A DNA stretch of 64,000 nucleotides, taken from Apostichopus japonicus (lineage: Eukaryota; Echinodermata; Holothuroidea; Aspidochirotida; Stichopodidae). A program made the translations under genes and the position numbers. How positions within the stretch are numbered: position 1 is the stretch's first letter; the number at the start of each line of letters is the position of its first letter. Below the pieces are notes generated by a model. That model had not been told where the DNA came from. It saw only the letters and a list, made by a program, of their open reading frames with translations, and searched no databases. Shown here piece by piece: positions 1 to 10,678 of this stretch. The stretch is taken from positions 19,792,484 to 19,856,483 of the forward strand of contig NC_092564.1 of the NCBI RefSeq assembly GCF_037975245.1, read 5' to 3'.

Positions 1-589
1 ATCATGATAAATATTAATGGTTAATAATCATAATGATAATAAATAGTAATGATGATTAATTAATAATCATGATGAATAATATTGATGAATAATCATAATA
101 ACCATGACGAATAATAATGATAAATATTAATTGGTTAATCATAGCAGTAGTAATAATAATAAATACTAATGAGGAATAATTAATAATAATAATGATGAGT
201 AATCATAGTGATGATCAACATTAATTGTTAATAATTGTCATAATAATAATAATTTTTAATGATAAATAATAAAAGTCATAGTGAAGGTTAACAATATTCA
301 TAATGTTGATGATAATCCTCATTATCAAGGCCCATGTTCTACTGTAGTTGTAAACATCTGTTCCCTCTAACAGTGTGGAGACTGACAAATAAAGGGCCTA
401 CCAGTCAGACAAAACACAATATATCGAGCCCTCGTACCTTTTCTCACTCCCTTCACCCACCCCCTTTCTCTTAAAGCCAAATGCTTGAAGATGTTGTAAC
501 TTTGCGATTTTCAATTCCATCCCGATGCAAAAGCGTCATAATATTCTGCTCTTAACATTTCTGTGTCACATATTTTTGGTCCTCTTTAG
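1..589. other. Intron sequence with TAA/ATG-rich simple repeat
   Basis: No coding signal is seen. About the first 260 bases are a degenerate low-complexity tract built from TAA, ATG and AATAAT words. The stretch ends in a pyrimidine-rich region and an AG at 588-589, which serves as splice acceptor for the exon beginning at 590. It is read as the intron before the next-to-last exon of the zinc-finger gene. Confidence 0.6.
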
Positions 590-3559
590 GAACAGCCGGT
601 TGAAATGTCCGATAACTCTGAGGACGGATACCCAAGCGATCTGAAATCAAAAGGACATTCTGCCAAGAGGACCAGCGCGGCAATCACCGGAGACGAACAA
701 GGCGATCAGACCGGCCACGAAAATGGTGATTTTAGAGTCAGCCCATGCTCTGCCATGGACTCTGCCATCAACTTAAACGATGGCAACAGTTTAATAATTG
801 AGAAGAGTGTTAGAGAAGAGAGAGAAAAATGGGAGTGGTTATGTTGGACTATGTTATACTATTTAGCCGAAGAGACCTTACCCAACCTAATAGATACCCC
901 CGAACATTGTCTGGAGAGGCTAACCGAATATGCGACTTCCGTTAGTCCTCCAGAGAGGGACGTCGTCATGCCGAAGATAAACAGGATTAAAACGGCAAAG
1001 AGTAATCCCGGGGGCGACGTAAACATGAGGACGACTCAACTGGTCACTCCGTTGACTTTAGGATACGCAGAGGTCGGGGTGACCCGCTGTCAGGACTTAC
1101 CTAAAGGATCCCCCGGTGCCGGTAAATACGGCAGCGTGGGGACCAGCGAAGACGATCCCAGCGACGAAGATATTTATACCTCAGGGTTGCCCGGGAAACG
1201 GCAGAGCAAGAAAAAAAGTCGAGCAGACCAAGACGAGGATGAGGAGGAGGAAGAGTTAGTGAGAGTGGACGACGCCATGGATGTCCTGACGAGGTACACC
1301 GACTTCCTTCACCAATCTTTGGAAGTGAACATGACCCTTCTGAAAAAGTTTAACGAGAGACAACAATTTACCGGTGAGTTTCGATTGAAGAGCTGGAGGT
1401 GGGAGGGATGGTTCCTTAAAAAGATTGTTTAGTTTATTAGGAGAGGGAGTTTATTATAGCTTGCAGATATGGGGATTTGTAGGGTGGAGGAGGTTGGACA
1501 GGTATTAGATTACAAGAGGAGGGGTGGGGGGGGGAGTGGGGTATCAGATGGCAAGAGGAGAATGAAGTTCAGTAGATAAGAGCAGTAATCTGATGGTGTA
1601 AAAATTATTGGAGTTGTTTATAGTGGAAGCTATTTTTGATGAATATTTCTTCTGTGAATCTCCATATCTATGAAGTGGAGATGATGGTGTTTAACACCCT
1701 CCTCTGTGCATGTATGATTAATGAAATTGCTGAATTATGTTAAACATTGTTGTGTTGCCTTGTGTATATATATTTTTTTTTAGAATTTCAGGAATGTTGC
1801 AATTTGCAGCTCAGTTCATCAGTATAAGGACATACCTCAATAAGATGTTTGTAGCTATTGACTGGTAGTGTGAGATTTGGCCTGAGCAGGACCAATTTTG
1901 CACAGTCGCACGATCGTCAGAGATGACCAAAATTTCTGTTTGGACAACCAAGCTCAGCTTTGCAGGTGGTCTAGCATATGACCAGTTGTTCAATCAAATT
2001 CAGATTGTTCTGTAACAAATCCCCCAAAGCTCCACCTCCCCAATGAAAAACTTTAATTTTTTATCACTGTCATAACTTTGGAGCCAGTGACATACTACAA
2101 AGTCTGTGGTTGGCCTTTGATTGCTGGTGCAAAGATGGTGTTCTGTTCACCACACCAACACATCTGTCCTATAGTGTACAAATTGGTCACTCATTCTTTT
2201 TCTTTTTCTTTTTTTTTGGCTTCACTTTTTTGAACAACCAAAAAAGTAAGACCTCATTGCCATGGGGACAACCAGAAAACATTCTTAAAAGTTTGCCGTG
2301 TCTGAGTCTAGTAGTATCAGGTGAAGCATGATGTTATTTTAGGTAGCCCCTCTTTATGGTTAATAGTGCATCTTTCAAATGTTGTTAAACAAAATGCCCT
2401 TCATTTCACAAACTAGAGTTCTGGCTTTGGCATCCCAAATCATTCAAACCTGATGGCTTTCCGGGTTTAATAGACACATATAAGTGGAATGAGTTGATTC
2501 ATTGGGTCTGTTACCCTTGAAAGAACCAGTCTTTTTAAGACTCTCTTTAAGACTGTTTGTATAAATTCTGACAATTTTTGTATTTTGACATCCATGCCTA
2601 CAGATAAAGGAAGTGGTATGCCAGTAGGAGCAGATACAGGCATCTCATTCCCCATACCTCCCGTCAAACCTAGCCGATCACATCTACCCATCTCCGATGG
2701 GAGGAAACGACAAGCGATGACCGGCAGGCAATTTGACAAAGTCCGGCAACTACCTAGTGCTGTAAGCGACCCGGGAAGGATCCCGACGGGAGTATCACAT
2801 TTGAACTTGACCAACCACTATAACTCAGACCCTTTCAGTGCCCGCCCTTGGGACTCTGTGCAAAGATCGCGCGGAAGGCCGTACAGTGAGGCAGACCTAT
2901 CGGGCCATTTAAACGAACTATCGGTCAAGTATCCGCCGATGCCGTATCAACCCGTGAGTAGCGTCGGCACTCAGAGTTGCAGCGGCAAGACACCTCCACT
3001 TCCTCCTCAAGGGAGCCTGGGAAACAGGAACCCTGCGACCACCATCGATCACAATTTTCAGTTTGACGACGGTCTGACCTATCAGCCCTGTGGACCTCCG
3101 GAGACCGACATGAAGCCATACGGCAGCCACGAGGAAGACGACGAGGTCAGAAGTTGGAACGCCGCTCGCAATCCGAACCTCTACGAGGACGACTTCAAGC
3201 TTCCACCGAGTCAAGCCATTTTTTCCCGGTCCGACCCGGTGAAACATTACTCTCCTACAAATTTTAGCGACAGCAGCAGACACGAGAGGTATCTGCCGAG
3301 ATCCTCGGACCGGATCTACGACATGGGCCACCAACATCACTTCGGGGGTGGCTCTCATGTGACTAGTAATGTGACAAGGGCCTCTCATTCCAAATCGGAG
3401 AGGGGCAGTTTTCAGCTACCTAACGAACCGATACAAGAATCCCCCGTGTGTCCTGTCTGTGAAAAAGTGTTCGACCCCAGCACTCCAGATGTGGCCGTTC
3501 AGAGCCACGTTAACTTGCATTTTGAAAACGATGCTAATAATTTTGAAGTCATAGAGTGA
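590..3559 (+). CDS. C-terminal two exons of a TAX1BP1/CALCOCO-like protein with a terminal UBZ1-type zinc finger (5' partial)
   Basis: Exons 590-1373 and 2604-3559 encode the last 579 residues. The first exon opens in phase 0 after CTTTAG (residues EQPVEM) and ends in phase 1 before GTGAGT. The second exon supplies the two missing bases after CTACAG, so the join reads FT|DKGSG without a frame break. The ATG at 605 is in frame but internal, because the open frame continues back to the acceptor. The first exon has an acidic run (DEDEEEEE) and a short amphipathic stretch before the donor. The second is Pro/Ser-rich and probably disordered, then ends in C-X2-C-X15-H-X3-H (codons 3449-3520) and the tail NNFEVIE. 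In TAX1BP1/CALCOCO2 this terminal finger binds ubiquitin in selective autophagy, and the HF-x-NFE spacing resembles TAX1BP1. TANK/TBKBP1/AZI2 proteins also end in a related finger and cannot be excluded. SKICH and coiled-coil exons would lie upstream of the window. Confidence 0.72.
1374..2603 (+). other. Intron of the UBZ1-finger gene
   Basis: Bounded by GTGAGT at the 5' end and CTACAG at the 3' end. The exon phases agree across it (1 then 2 bases). It holds a poly-G rich patch near 1525 and a T-rich tract near 2200. No gene is seen inside. Confidence 0.8.
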
Positions 3560-4715
3560 ACAAGAATTAATTCACGGCCTAGTCATTTACATATTCTCTT
3601 TGCCATATTTGGAGCTAAGAGAAGATAGACATTTTTTTTTTTTTTTTTTTCATTATCTCCATGTTATTTCATTCGGTTGTCAACCGCAAAAAATCTGGAC
3701 TGACTTCGAGTGGTTTTAGGATAAAATGCAATCTTCCTTTTAGCCTGATGGCCAAAAAAACTCAGCATCACAGTTAACAAAAATGGTACCAACATTTTGA
3801 AGCACCTTCTCCTTTCGTAAAATGTAATTCCTTCATTTTATCGTGCTTTTTTGTCTCCCAAGACAAGACAAACATTTTCATTGCTGTAAATTGCTGTTGT
3901 TTGGGTTTGCAGCATAACATCATATGCATGCGAATCATTTCATCGTTATGTCAGCATACCAGAAAGATATGAAAATTGCCATATTGTTATGATAAATGGA
4001 ATTTGTGTACACAGAAGAACATTGACACGCTGAGTATTTTTGTATCACAAATCATATCCATACATCCGAAATTGTCAAGCACCAACATTTTTTCCAGTAA
4101 GCTTTGCAAAAACACGACCACAGAGTATGTTATACAACCCTATCACGTAGATATAGCCAGGCCTAGCCTTCTTTAAATATATGATATTAGGACAGAGTTT
4201 GTTGTAAGAAACTACCAAGGCAAATTACTAGCATGGTGCACTCTGTATGAGTGGGGGAGGGGAAGGGTTAGGGGTGTGGTGGAGGAGAAATCCTTAACGT
4301 AATTTTGAAAAAAGTTATTTTGAGTGAATTTTGTGGAACGCCTGAGCTTTATGTAATTTAAACGATTTTTGTAAGAAGCTACTTTAAAAGTAGTACCCTT
4401 GTTTCTTTGTATCCTTACATTGATGTTTTGGGGGTATGGTGGGGGTGGGAAGGGGGAGGGGAGGAAGGGTGATGAAGGATCACATTTGGAAGCTGTTTAA
4501 GGGTAGATTCAAGAAACTTCACTCCAAACATCCAGGCCTCACAAAATCCAGGCGACGACAAATATTTAGCCGTAAAATATCAAGAATTTTTTGTCGTTTT
4601 AAGAATAATAAGATTTTAACAGGTCATTTCAAACGTCGTGTTAATTTGAAGAACTTGTGATGTCAAAACAGTTGACATAGCTTGCATTTTTAATTTTGTA
4701 CACCCTAAAAATAAA
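3560..4715 (+). other. Probable 3' UTR of the UBZ1-finger gene
   Basis: Non-coding sequence from the TGA at 3557-3559 to the first good AATAAA. It includes a T-run at about 3632-3650. A basic 74-codon open frame at 4436-4660 lies inside and has no family resemblance. The extent is inferred from the polyadenylation signal only. Confidence 0.45.
4710..4715 (+). terminator. Polyadenylation signal AATAAA (UBZ1-finger gene)
   Basis: Canonical AATAAA about 1.15 kb after the stop codon, followed by a GT-rich stretch. It is the first clear signal downstream of the gene. Use in vivo is inferred. Confidence 0.45.
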
Positions 4716-5915
4716 GATGTTTCATCTAGTATAAGCTAACCAGATGTCCCTGCTTTCCGAGGACAGTCCCAGATTTCCGAGGACAGTCCCTGGATTCAAA
4801 GTGGCTCTGTAAATGTCCCTGGGTTTGTGTACTGACCCTGGACGGAAAGATATTCCAGACTCTCTGTCTTTTACCTACCAGTGACCTTTCGAAACAGCTT
4901 GAACATTAGCTATGAGTGTAAGTCAAGGGGCTAACAACTACAATCGTAAAGGTTCATTCACGAGTCACAGATACTGACAGCCCATATCTTTGATGCACTT
5001 GGGAAACATCCTTTTTTCCTCCTCCTTTTGGATGTTCGCTGTGGACAGAATACTTGTTTGTGGTAGTGGTGCTCAAACCTTAGGCATTTTGACCAGCGTC
5101 CCTTGAAACAGAAAGCACCAAAACACATAACCCTTTTTCAATGTAAAGTGTAAATCACTAAAAAAAAACCTTGATGTCAATATGAAGTTTCAAAATTCCA
5201 TAACATGTCCCTGGATTTTCAAGGAAAAAGAAAAATATGGTCACTTTAAAATATGATATACCTTGAAGGTTCACCATATAAATTTTTCCAACTACTTTTA
5301 AGTAAAATTTGAGGGGGATCAATTTGACCATTAGGGCTTCTTCTCGGTGTGAAATCAAAGTTCTGGTCATTTAAAAGTGCCATACAGGGATATTAGAACC
5401 AAGACGCCATTGTTAGAAATGTTCAAAATTCACATTCAAGATTATTGAGCCAAAGAGTCTGACTTAAAAGCAGTATTCTGTGGTTGACATTTATCATCTT
5501 GGATATTCTCCTGTAAATTTTCTGTAAAATTTTACATTTTAGTGAAATTCTGAGTCGTCCCTGTCCTTCATTTCCCATCTTAAGAGAGTTTCGTTCCTCA
5601 GAAAATTACAAGATATTTAAAATCGTATTTTAAAATTTGATTTTTGGTTATACATCAATAAAACAATGTAGCAACTTAATGAGTTACATCTGGGATGGCT
5701 TGAAGTTTGATTACCAGTGGGGGGATGTTTTAGAAACTTGATATTAAATAATATTCTTGTTTATTATGTCAGTGTTCGGTATATCCCTGTTAGAGTGATT
5801 CTACACAACTGTCATCAATCTTGGCGTACTGCTTTATTAAAGTGACTTTTCGTTAAGCAGTATCCTAGTCCTTCAGTTTTATGGCTTAGGTCCCATGCAA
5901 GATTATATATAACCC

Positions 5916-5959
5916 ATTATTATTATTATTACTATTACTATTATTATTATTATTATTAT
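5916..5959. repeat. (ATT)n trinucleotide microsatellite
   Basis: About 44 bases of ATT units interrupted by two ACT units. Simple sequence, with no function inferred. Confidence 0.85.
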
Positions 5960-6925
5960 AAAGTTGTCGTTTCCATTATATATTTAATTCAATGTATTGC
6001 TTCTGGAAAGCAAATTCAATCCAAACCAGTGGACCGTCACATTAAATATAATTTGTTATCTCCTGTTCTAGAAATGAAAAGTAAAATTAGAAAACACATG
6101 GAAATGGGTTTACTCCCTGCTTGTTGCAACTTGGTGTGTGTGATGTGTATTAATTCTTATCGCTTGATCAATAATTGTCTGGACATTTTTTACTCAGACG
6201 TCATCGATGGTTATGACTCATGGGGTGTGGTACAGACCTCTTTAATAGATCAATCGATTAGACATGCTCAAACTCATACCATTGTGACTCATGATGTGTG
6301 ATTACAGACCACTTCTACGTGAACTTGACAATGTTTAAAAATACTCAGACTAAGCCCATTTCAAGATGGCGACGTGTGATTCGGTGACCTGGTCGTGAAC
6401 ACTTGACCTGGATTCACTTAGTTATTATTAGTGCTATAGTAAAAAATTTGACTGAGACCCGGAGATTTCCGACCAATGTCAACTCGTAAATCTTTGATTC
6501 CAGACTCGATTCCTTCTGCAGAGGATTCAAGACTTTGATATTTCACCAGTTGGCTGCCGAACTGGAGAGAGTCTTATTTAAAACTTTAAGCCAATCAAAC
6601 TTGAGCGTTGACTTAACCATTTAAGACAAAAGGAAGCATTGGTTGAAGTCAAGAAGTTTTTTTCTGGACTGATAAGCCGATTCGTGCTGCTTTTTCTTCC
6701 TCGCTGTCCTTATTTTATAAAATTTAAGTTTTGTATAACTAGTTTTAAATCCAAACTTGACTTGGTTAGATCGTAATGTTGAATGTGTGTGTATCATAGT
6801 ATGCACTTCAATATAAGAATAATTGTTAGAACATTTGTGTACAGGTGAGATGAATTTTTGTGAAAACTGCAAGAAATTTATTCATGATCTTTGTTGTTTG
6901 TCTTACTATGTGGGTACTTAAAAAA

Positions 6926-7104
6926 CAGGGGCGTAGCCTTGCATTTAATAGGTGACCGGTTCAATTTCGTCAACAAGAAGACGTGGGGAAAGTTTCCGTT
7001 GCGCTAGCTTGCGCCGGTTCGCTTTGGGGGACCGCCCCCGTCTAATCCCATCCAATCCCATCTAATCCTTGGACTCGGTCCCAAAGTTAATCGTTACGCC
7101 GCTG
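6926..7104. mobile_element. Degenerate hAT-like MITE remnant
   Basis: The ends are loosely inverted: CAGGGGCGTAGCC at the left and, on the other strand from the right, CAGCGGCGTAACG. Similar CAGGCGCGTAGC ends occur on clearer elements at 23.4 and 37.9 kb. The interior has the short repeats TCTAATCCCATCCAATCCC. No flanking 8-bp duplication survives, so this is a weak call. Confidence 0.35.
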
Positions 7105-7940
7105 AATTATGTCACACCGTAGTGATATGAAATAATAACAAGTAGATTGGTAATGTTTTAATATAATATCATTGTAATATAAGTTGATGTTAATGAGCTA
7201 AAGCGCCTTCTTTGCAGGAGAAGTATGCTATTGACTGTTTACTGGTTTCTATTGCAAACGTGAGCTAAAAGTTTGATTGTCCTATAACTATGGGTCCTAC
7301 GAAACCAATATGTAGAGCTGTTGACAATTTAACTAATTAAATCGTTAACCACTGGTTTAAGTCACGTGGTAGATGAGTCTAGGTTCCGCTTTTATAGTGA
7401 TATTCTGATGATCGGTCACATCGGTAAAAAAAGACAATAAAAGGCAAACTTCGCTTAAGGCTTAAAATGCAGCAAGATTGAGTTAAATCTTTTCAAGATC
7501 AACAAATGTGGGTAGAGGTTATTTGAAAGTTATCGATGTTATAGATAATATTTCCACTAAAGAAATTGCATAATGTGTGACGTCATTCCTATCATCTGCG
7601 GTAACGTGATGGTTTATGGTGTAAAGCCGTCACATGCTCTGAAAACAAAGATGATAGGCCTACTGTATGTAGTAATGATATAGAATTAAATTAGGCAATG
7701 CTTACACACCGTTCATCAGGTGCTTAACCTGCTTCTAAAAAGACACCGAAGCCCTTATTATTAGAGTACAAAACCCGATACCAATTAGTTTAAATGTAAA
7801 CGAAAAAATTGTAAATTTGTTCATATTATATGTTGAAAGATGATAGTATAGGCCTATGTAGTAACGATATAGATGATAAGGATATACCTACTTGTACTCT
7901 GACATCCAGATAAACGGCATATATCGCCACCCACCACCCT

Positions 7941-7959
7941 CCCCCCCCCCCCCCCCCCC
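7941..7959. repeat. Poly-C tract (19 C)
   Basis: Uninterrupted run of 19 C after a CCACC-rich leader. One of many G or C homopolymers of eight or more bases in this window. Confidence 0.9.
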
Positions 7960-8537
7960 GCACCCTCACTTTCACATACCACACATAAACACTCTACCGT
8001 GTGCAGTACTCCGAACAAATTAAACACGATTTAAATTCCTGAAACCATTAATAAACCCAACAGTTCTTTCATATTGGATATTCATCCCAAAGTATTTTGT
8101 TGGCCCCATGTATGCACTGAGAGTAAAAATAAGGGGGGGGATGCATAAAAGAATGATCCAAGCCACTAATATGCATACCTGGTTATGGACATTCAGCCAG
8201 TTGGGACAAATTCCTAATGCTAATACCTCTCTAAACTGTACAACAGTATCATGCTCTGAAATCACTGGTATTGTCAGTACAAACAGTTCCTAACCTTGAT
8301 CTGATAGAAACATGATATACTGACAATAGGAGTGCTCTGAAGCGGGACATAACACTACAGTATAGAAAAAATTGTCACAACTGGGTGTGTTGGCCCCTTC
8401 CTGAACTCCCAAGCTGCAACGCACATTGTGCCGCACACTATGCCACTTAACATAACATAATGGGTTAAGGGCCAAGATGGGCACATGCCCCATTGAAGCC
8501 CAAGAATAGAAAACCCTAGCACAGGAGTACACACACA

Positions 8538-8563
8538 ATATATATATATATATATATATATAT
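8538..8563. repeat. (TA)n microsatellite
   Basis: Uninterrupted TA dinucleotides after an (AC)n leader. Confidence 0.9.
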
Positions 8564-8654
8564 CTTTAAAAAAATCTTTAATGAATCTGAGACTATAACT
8601 ACGACTTTTTACTGATAGACGAACCAACTTTTAGTTTTAAGTTACTATAGTTGA

Positions 8655-8745
8655 GCTATAGTCATGGTTATGCGTTCGTATGTCTGTCATGGTAATGTGT
8701 CCGTCCGTCCATCATGGTAATGCGTCTATCTGTCCGTCCTTCCAC
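8655..8745. repeat. Short imperfect tandem repeat with CATGGT and GTCCGTCC units
   Basis: Three imperfect units contain ATGGTWATGYGTC followed by GTCTGTC or GTCCGTCC. It directly precedes the longer array that follows, and both may belong to one degenerate element. Confidence 0.45.
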
Positions 8746-8879
8746 AATGCTTGAAATGCTAACTTCTCTCAGATCCTTTGCTGAATTTTTATCGAACTCG
8801 GTGAAGTTGTAGCATATATACTAGGTCATTTGAGGTCATGAATGGTGACACAGTGATATCACGCAAAAATCTACTCCTG

Positions 8880-9370
8880 TTTTGGTCAAACTTGGTCATA
8901 ATTATCAGCAGACGATAGGTCATTAACATGTCCTTAATGTTCAGGTCAAAGATAATTTGGGTCAAACTGTGAAAATTATGTAAAAGCCCATACTTCTAGA
9001 GTTTTATGTATGGTTTTGATCAAACGTGCTCACAGTGATGAACAGTTGTGCGTCATTTATACTTGTACTAAATTTTCAGTTCAAAGGTCATTTGGGTCAA
9101 AAGGAGTCAAACCCGTGGAAATAACATAAAAGCCTACTCCTAGGGTTTAAGTTTGATTTGACTCAAACTTGGTCATAGTGATCAGCAGATAGTGGGTCAT
9201 AAAGATAGTACTTAATTTTCAGGTCAAAGGTCATTTGGGTAAAAAGAATAGGCCTATAGTCAACACCATGAAAAACACGCTAGGTTTACTTGCGGTCAAA
9301 CTTGCTCATAGTGAGCAGCAGATGATAGGTCATCAACTTTGAACTTATTTGTCAGGTGAATCACATTTCT
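8880..9370. repeat. Tandem array, four units of about 133-140 bp, with AGGTCA half-sites
   Basis: Four units begin near 8886, 9019, 9159 and 9294. Each starts with a version of TCAAACTTGGTCATAGTGAT, then AGCAGATGATAGGTCAT, and the first three continue with CAGGTCAAAGGTCATTTGGG. The last unit is truncated. In the best unit the words AGGTCA and AGGTCA are separated by one base, the DR1 arrangement. The units are unequal, suggesting an old repeat. Confidence 0.65.
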
Positions 9371-10438
9371 CCCTGACTGGAGTTTCATCTCTAATGTATT
9401 AATAGTTTCCTTGCATCAGAGTTGATGGTACAGTAATCACCGCTGTTCTAGTTCAAGTCATGCTGTCATCAAGAAAATATATATTTTTGAAACTTTTGAT
9501 TTCCTTTGTGTCCCAGACTACCATGTAGCTGTAACTATTTAAAACACAACACGTTGCCGTACCTCTTACACAGCGATCGACGCAAGGACGCATTGTAATA
9601 CTTAGCTATGTGGACACTGATGTTTACTGTCCCTTTTTTCACAAAACCGGTAAGGAAAGTATATAGTCATTTAATCACGAGTTGCGCCATATTGGTCATG
9701 AGAATCGGATGCTACGTATATTTATTGTGCTTCCGAGATCGACAATGACGAAATAGCCCATTTTAGCATAACTTATACTTCCCAGCAGGAAATTGCTTTT
9801 GAATACTCTCAGCTTGCGCATTTTGAAAGTGGGTTGAGTTTTGGGCCCATTCGGCCCACCGGTTTTACCAGCTCGGAACCGGTGCGCTGCTGGGTTCGAG
9901 GCGTGACCAGCCTGGAGGTGTCGTTTTTCTTCTTGGTTACGAAAGATGCTATCACTAGGAGGGAGGGAATGGGGGGGGGGGCGATATGTACCACTTGGTG
10001 TCAAGGTCACAACCCGCCCCTGGTTGGCGAGGTGATGTGGATTTAAAGTTGCTGATCACTAAAGTTGGTCTCTCTTGAAATTTTGATTGGTAATACAGAG
10101 CACTACATGACTCTCTTCTACAAAATGACAGGAATTATCGTACAGTCTATCTACTATGCACTGTCTTTTAATGACATTATTGAAATTTCCTTTCTTGCAG
10201 TAAACGACAAATTCAGAGACTTCACTGATGATTCTAGAAATGCAAATCATGCCCTACTGATTCAATGTCTACCTTTCGTACATAGACCTATATTCATTAA
10301 ATCTTGTCCACCATGGGGACTGTACATTGATACGTGTTTGGACGTGGAACTTGGCAACCTTAAACGGTTACATCATAACTTATTTTTAGAATTTCATTCA
10401 CGATGATGCATTTCTTGTATGTATACTTACCGTGTACT
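9371..10438. other. HSP70 upstream intergenic region
   Basis: No gene is supported. Several overlapping open frames on both strands (9.7-10.4 kb) lack family resemblance and splice support. It includes a poly-G run at about 9971-9980 and a GC-rich patch near 9840-9905. Confidence 0.4.
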
Positions 10439-10451
10439 GAACTTTCGAGAT
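10439..10451 (+). promoter_or_regulatory. Heat-shock element, distal
   Basis: GAActTTCgaGAt matches eight of nine positions of three alternating nGAAn units. It lies about 90 bases upstream of the TATA-like box and 230 bases upstream of the HSP70 start codon. Heat-shock factor binding is inferred from the match and location. Confidence 0.5.
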
Positions 10452-10502
10452 GGCATGTAATAAGTTAATAACAGAGCCGGCTTCCAGGTCTTACATGTAG
10501 AG

Positions 10503-10515
10503 GAAGATTCGAGAT
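10503..10515 (+). promoter_or_regulatory. Heat-shock element, proximal
   Basis: GAAgaTTCgaGAt again matches eight of nine positions of the three-unit consensus. It sits about 25 bases before the TATA-like box, the usual place for the proximal element of an inducible HSP70 promoter. Confidence 0.58.
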
Positions 10516-10540
10516 CGACTGCTATGAGGTTGATTTTCAG

Positions 10541-10548
10541 TATTTAAA
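10541..10548 (+). promoter_or_regulatory. TATA-like box of HSP70
   Basis: TATTTAAA lies 131 bases upstream of the start codon, so initiation near 10570 would give a 5' leader of about 105 bases. It is close downstream of the proximal heat-shock element. Confidence 0.5.
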
Positions 10549-10678
10549 GACAGATCAATTCTGTGACTTGTGCTCATCCTTGTATCATCCGATTATCCTA
10601 ATCCCGTCTTGTTTCATCTTCGTAGTAGATTATCTGAGTTATCCTTATCCATTCAACTCACGATCGTGTTATTTGACG

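Larger units (their letters stand above)
4716..8650. other. Intergenic region without a supported gene
   Basis: No exon with consistent splice phase or family resemblance is visible. Open frames here are short and composition-driven. The region contains an ATT microsatellite, a small transposon remnant, a poly-C run and a TA microsatellite, listed separately. A short direct repeat of TTCCGAGGACAGTCCC occurs near 4757-4795. Confidence 0.5.

Noticed and set aside
605-607. ATG as the start of the zinc-finger gene
   Set aside because: The reading frame is open back to a good splice acceptor at 588-589, and the exon looks internal. An alternative start here cannot be excluded without transcripts.
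2467-3388. Minus-strand open frames of 64-156 codons opposite the zinc-finger exon
   Set aside because: They mirror a GC-rich plus-strand exon whose phase, splice sites and zinc finger are clear.
4436-4660. Small basic protein (74 aa, Lys/Arg-rich)
   Set aside because: It lies in the presumed 3' UTR, has no family resemblance and owes its composition to a purine-rich stretch.
10065-10406. 113-codon open frame just upstream of HSP70
   Set aside because: No recognisable family, no splice or promoter support, and an overlapping frame on the other strand. It may be chance.
10568-10678. N-terminal extension of HSP70
   Set aside because: The frame is open but has no ATG upstream of 10679, and [13 protein letters not shown] is the standard HSP70 beginning. 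This stretch is 5' leader.
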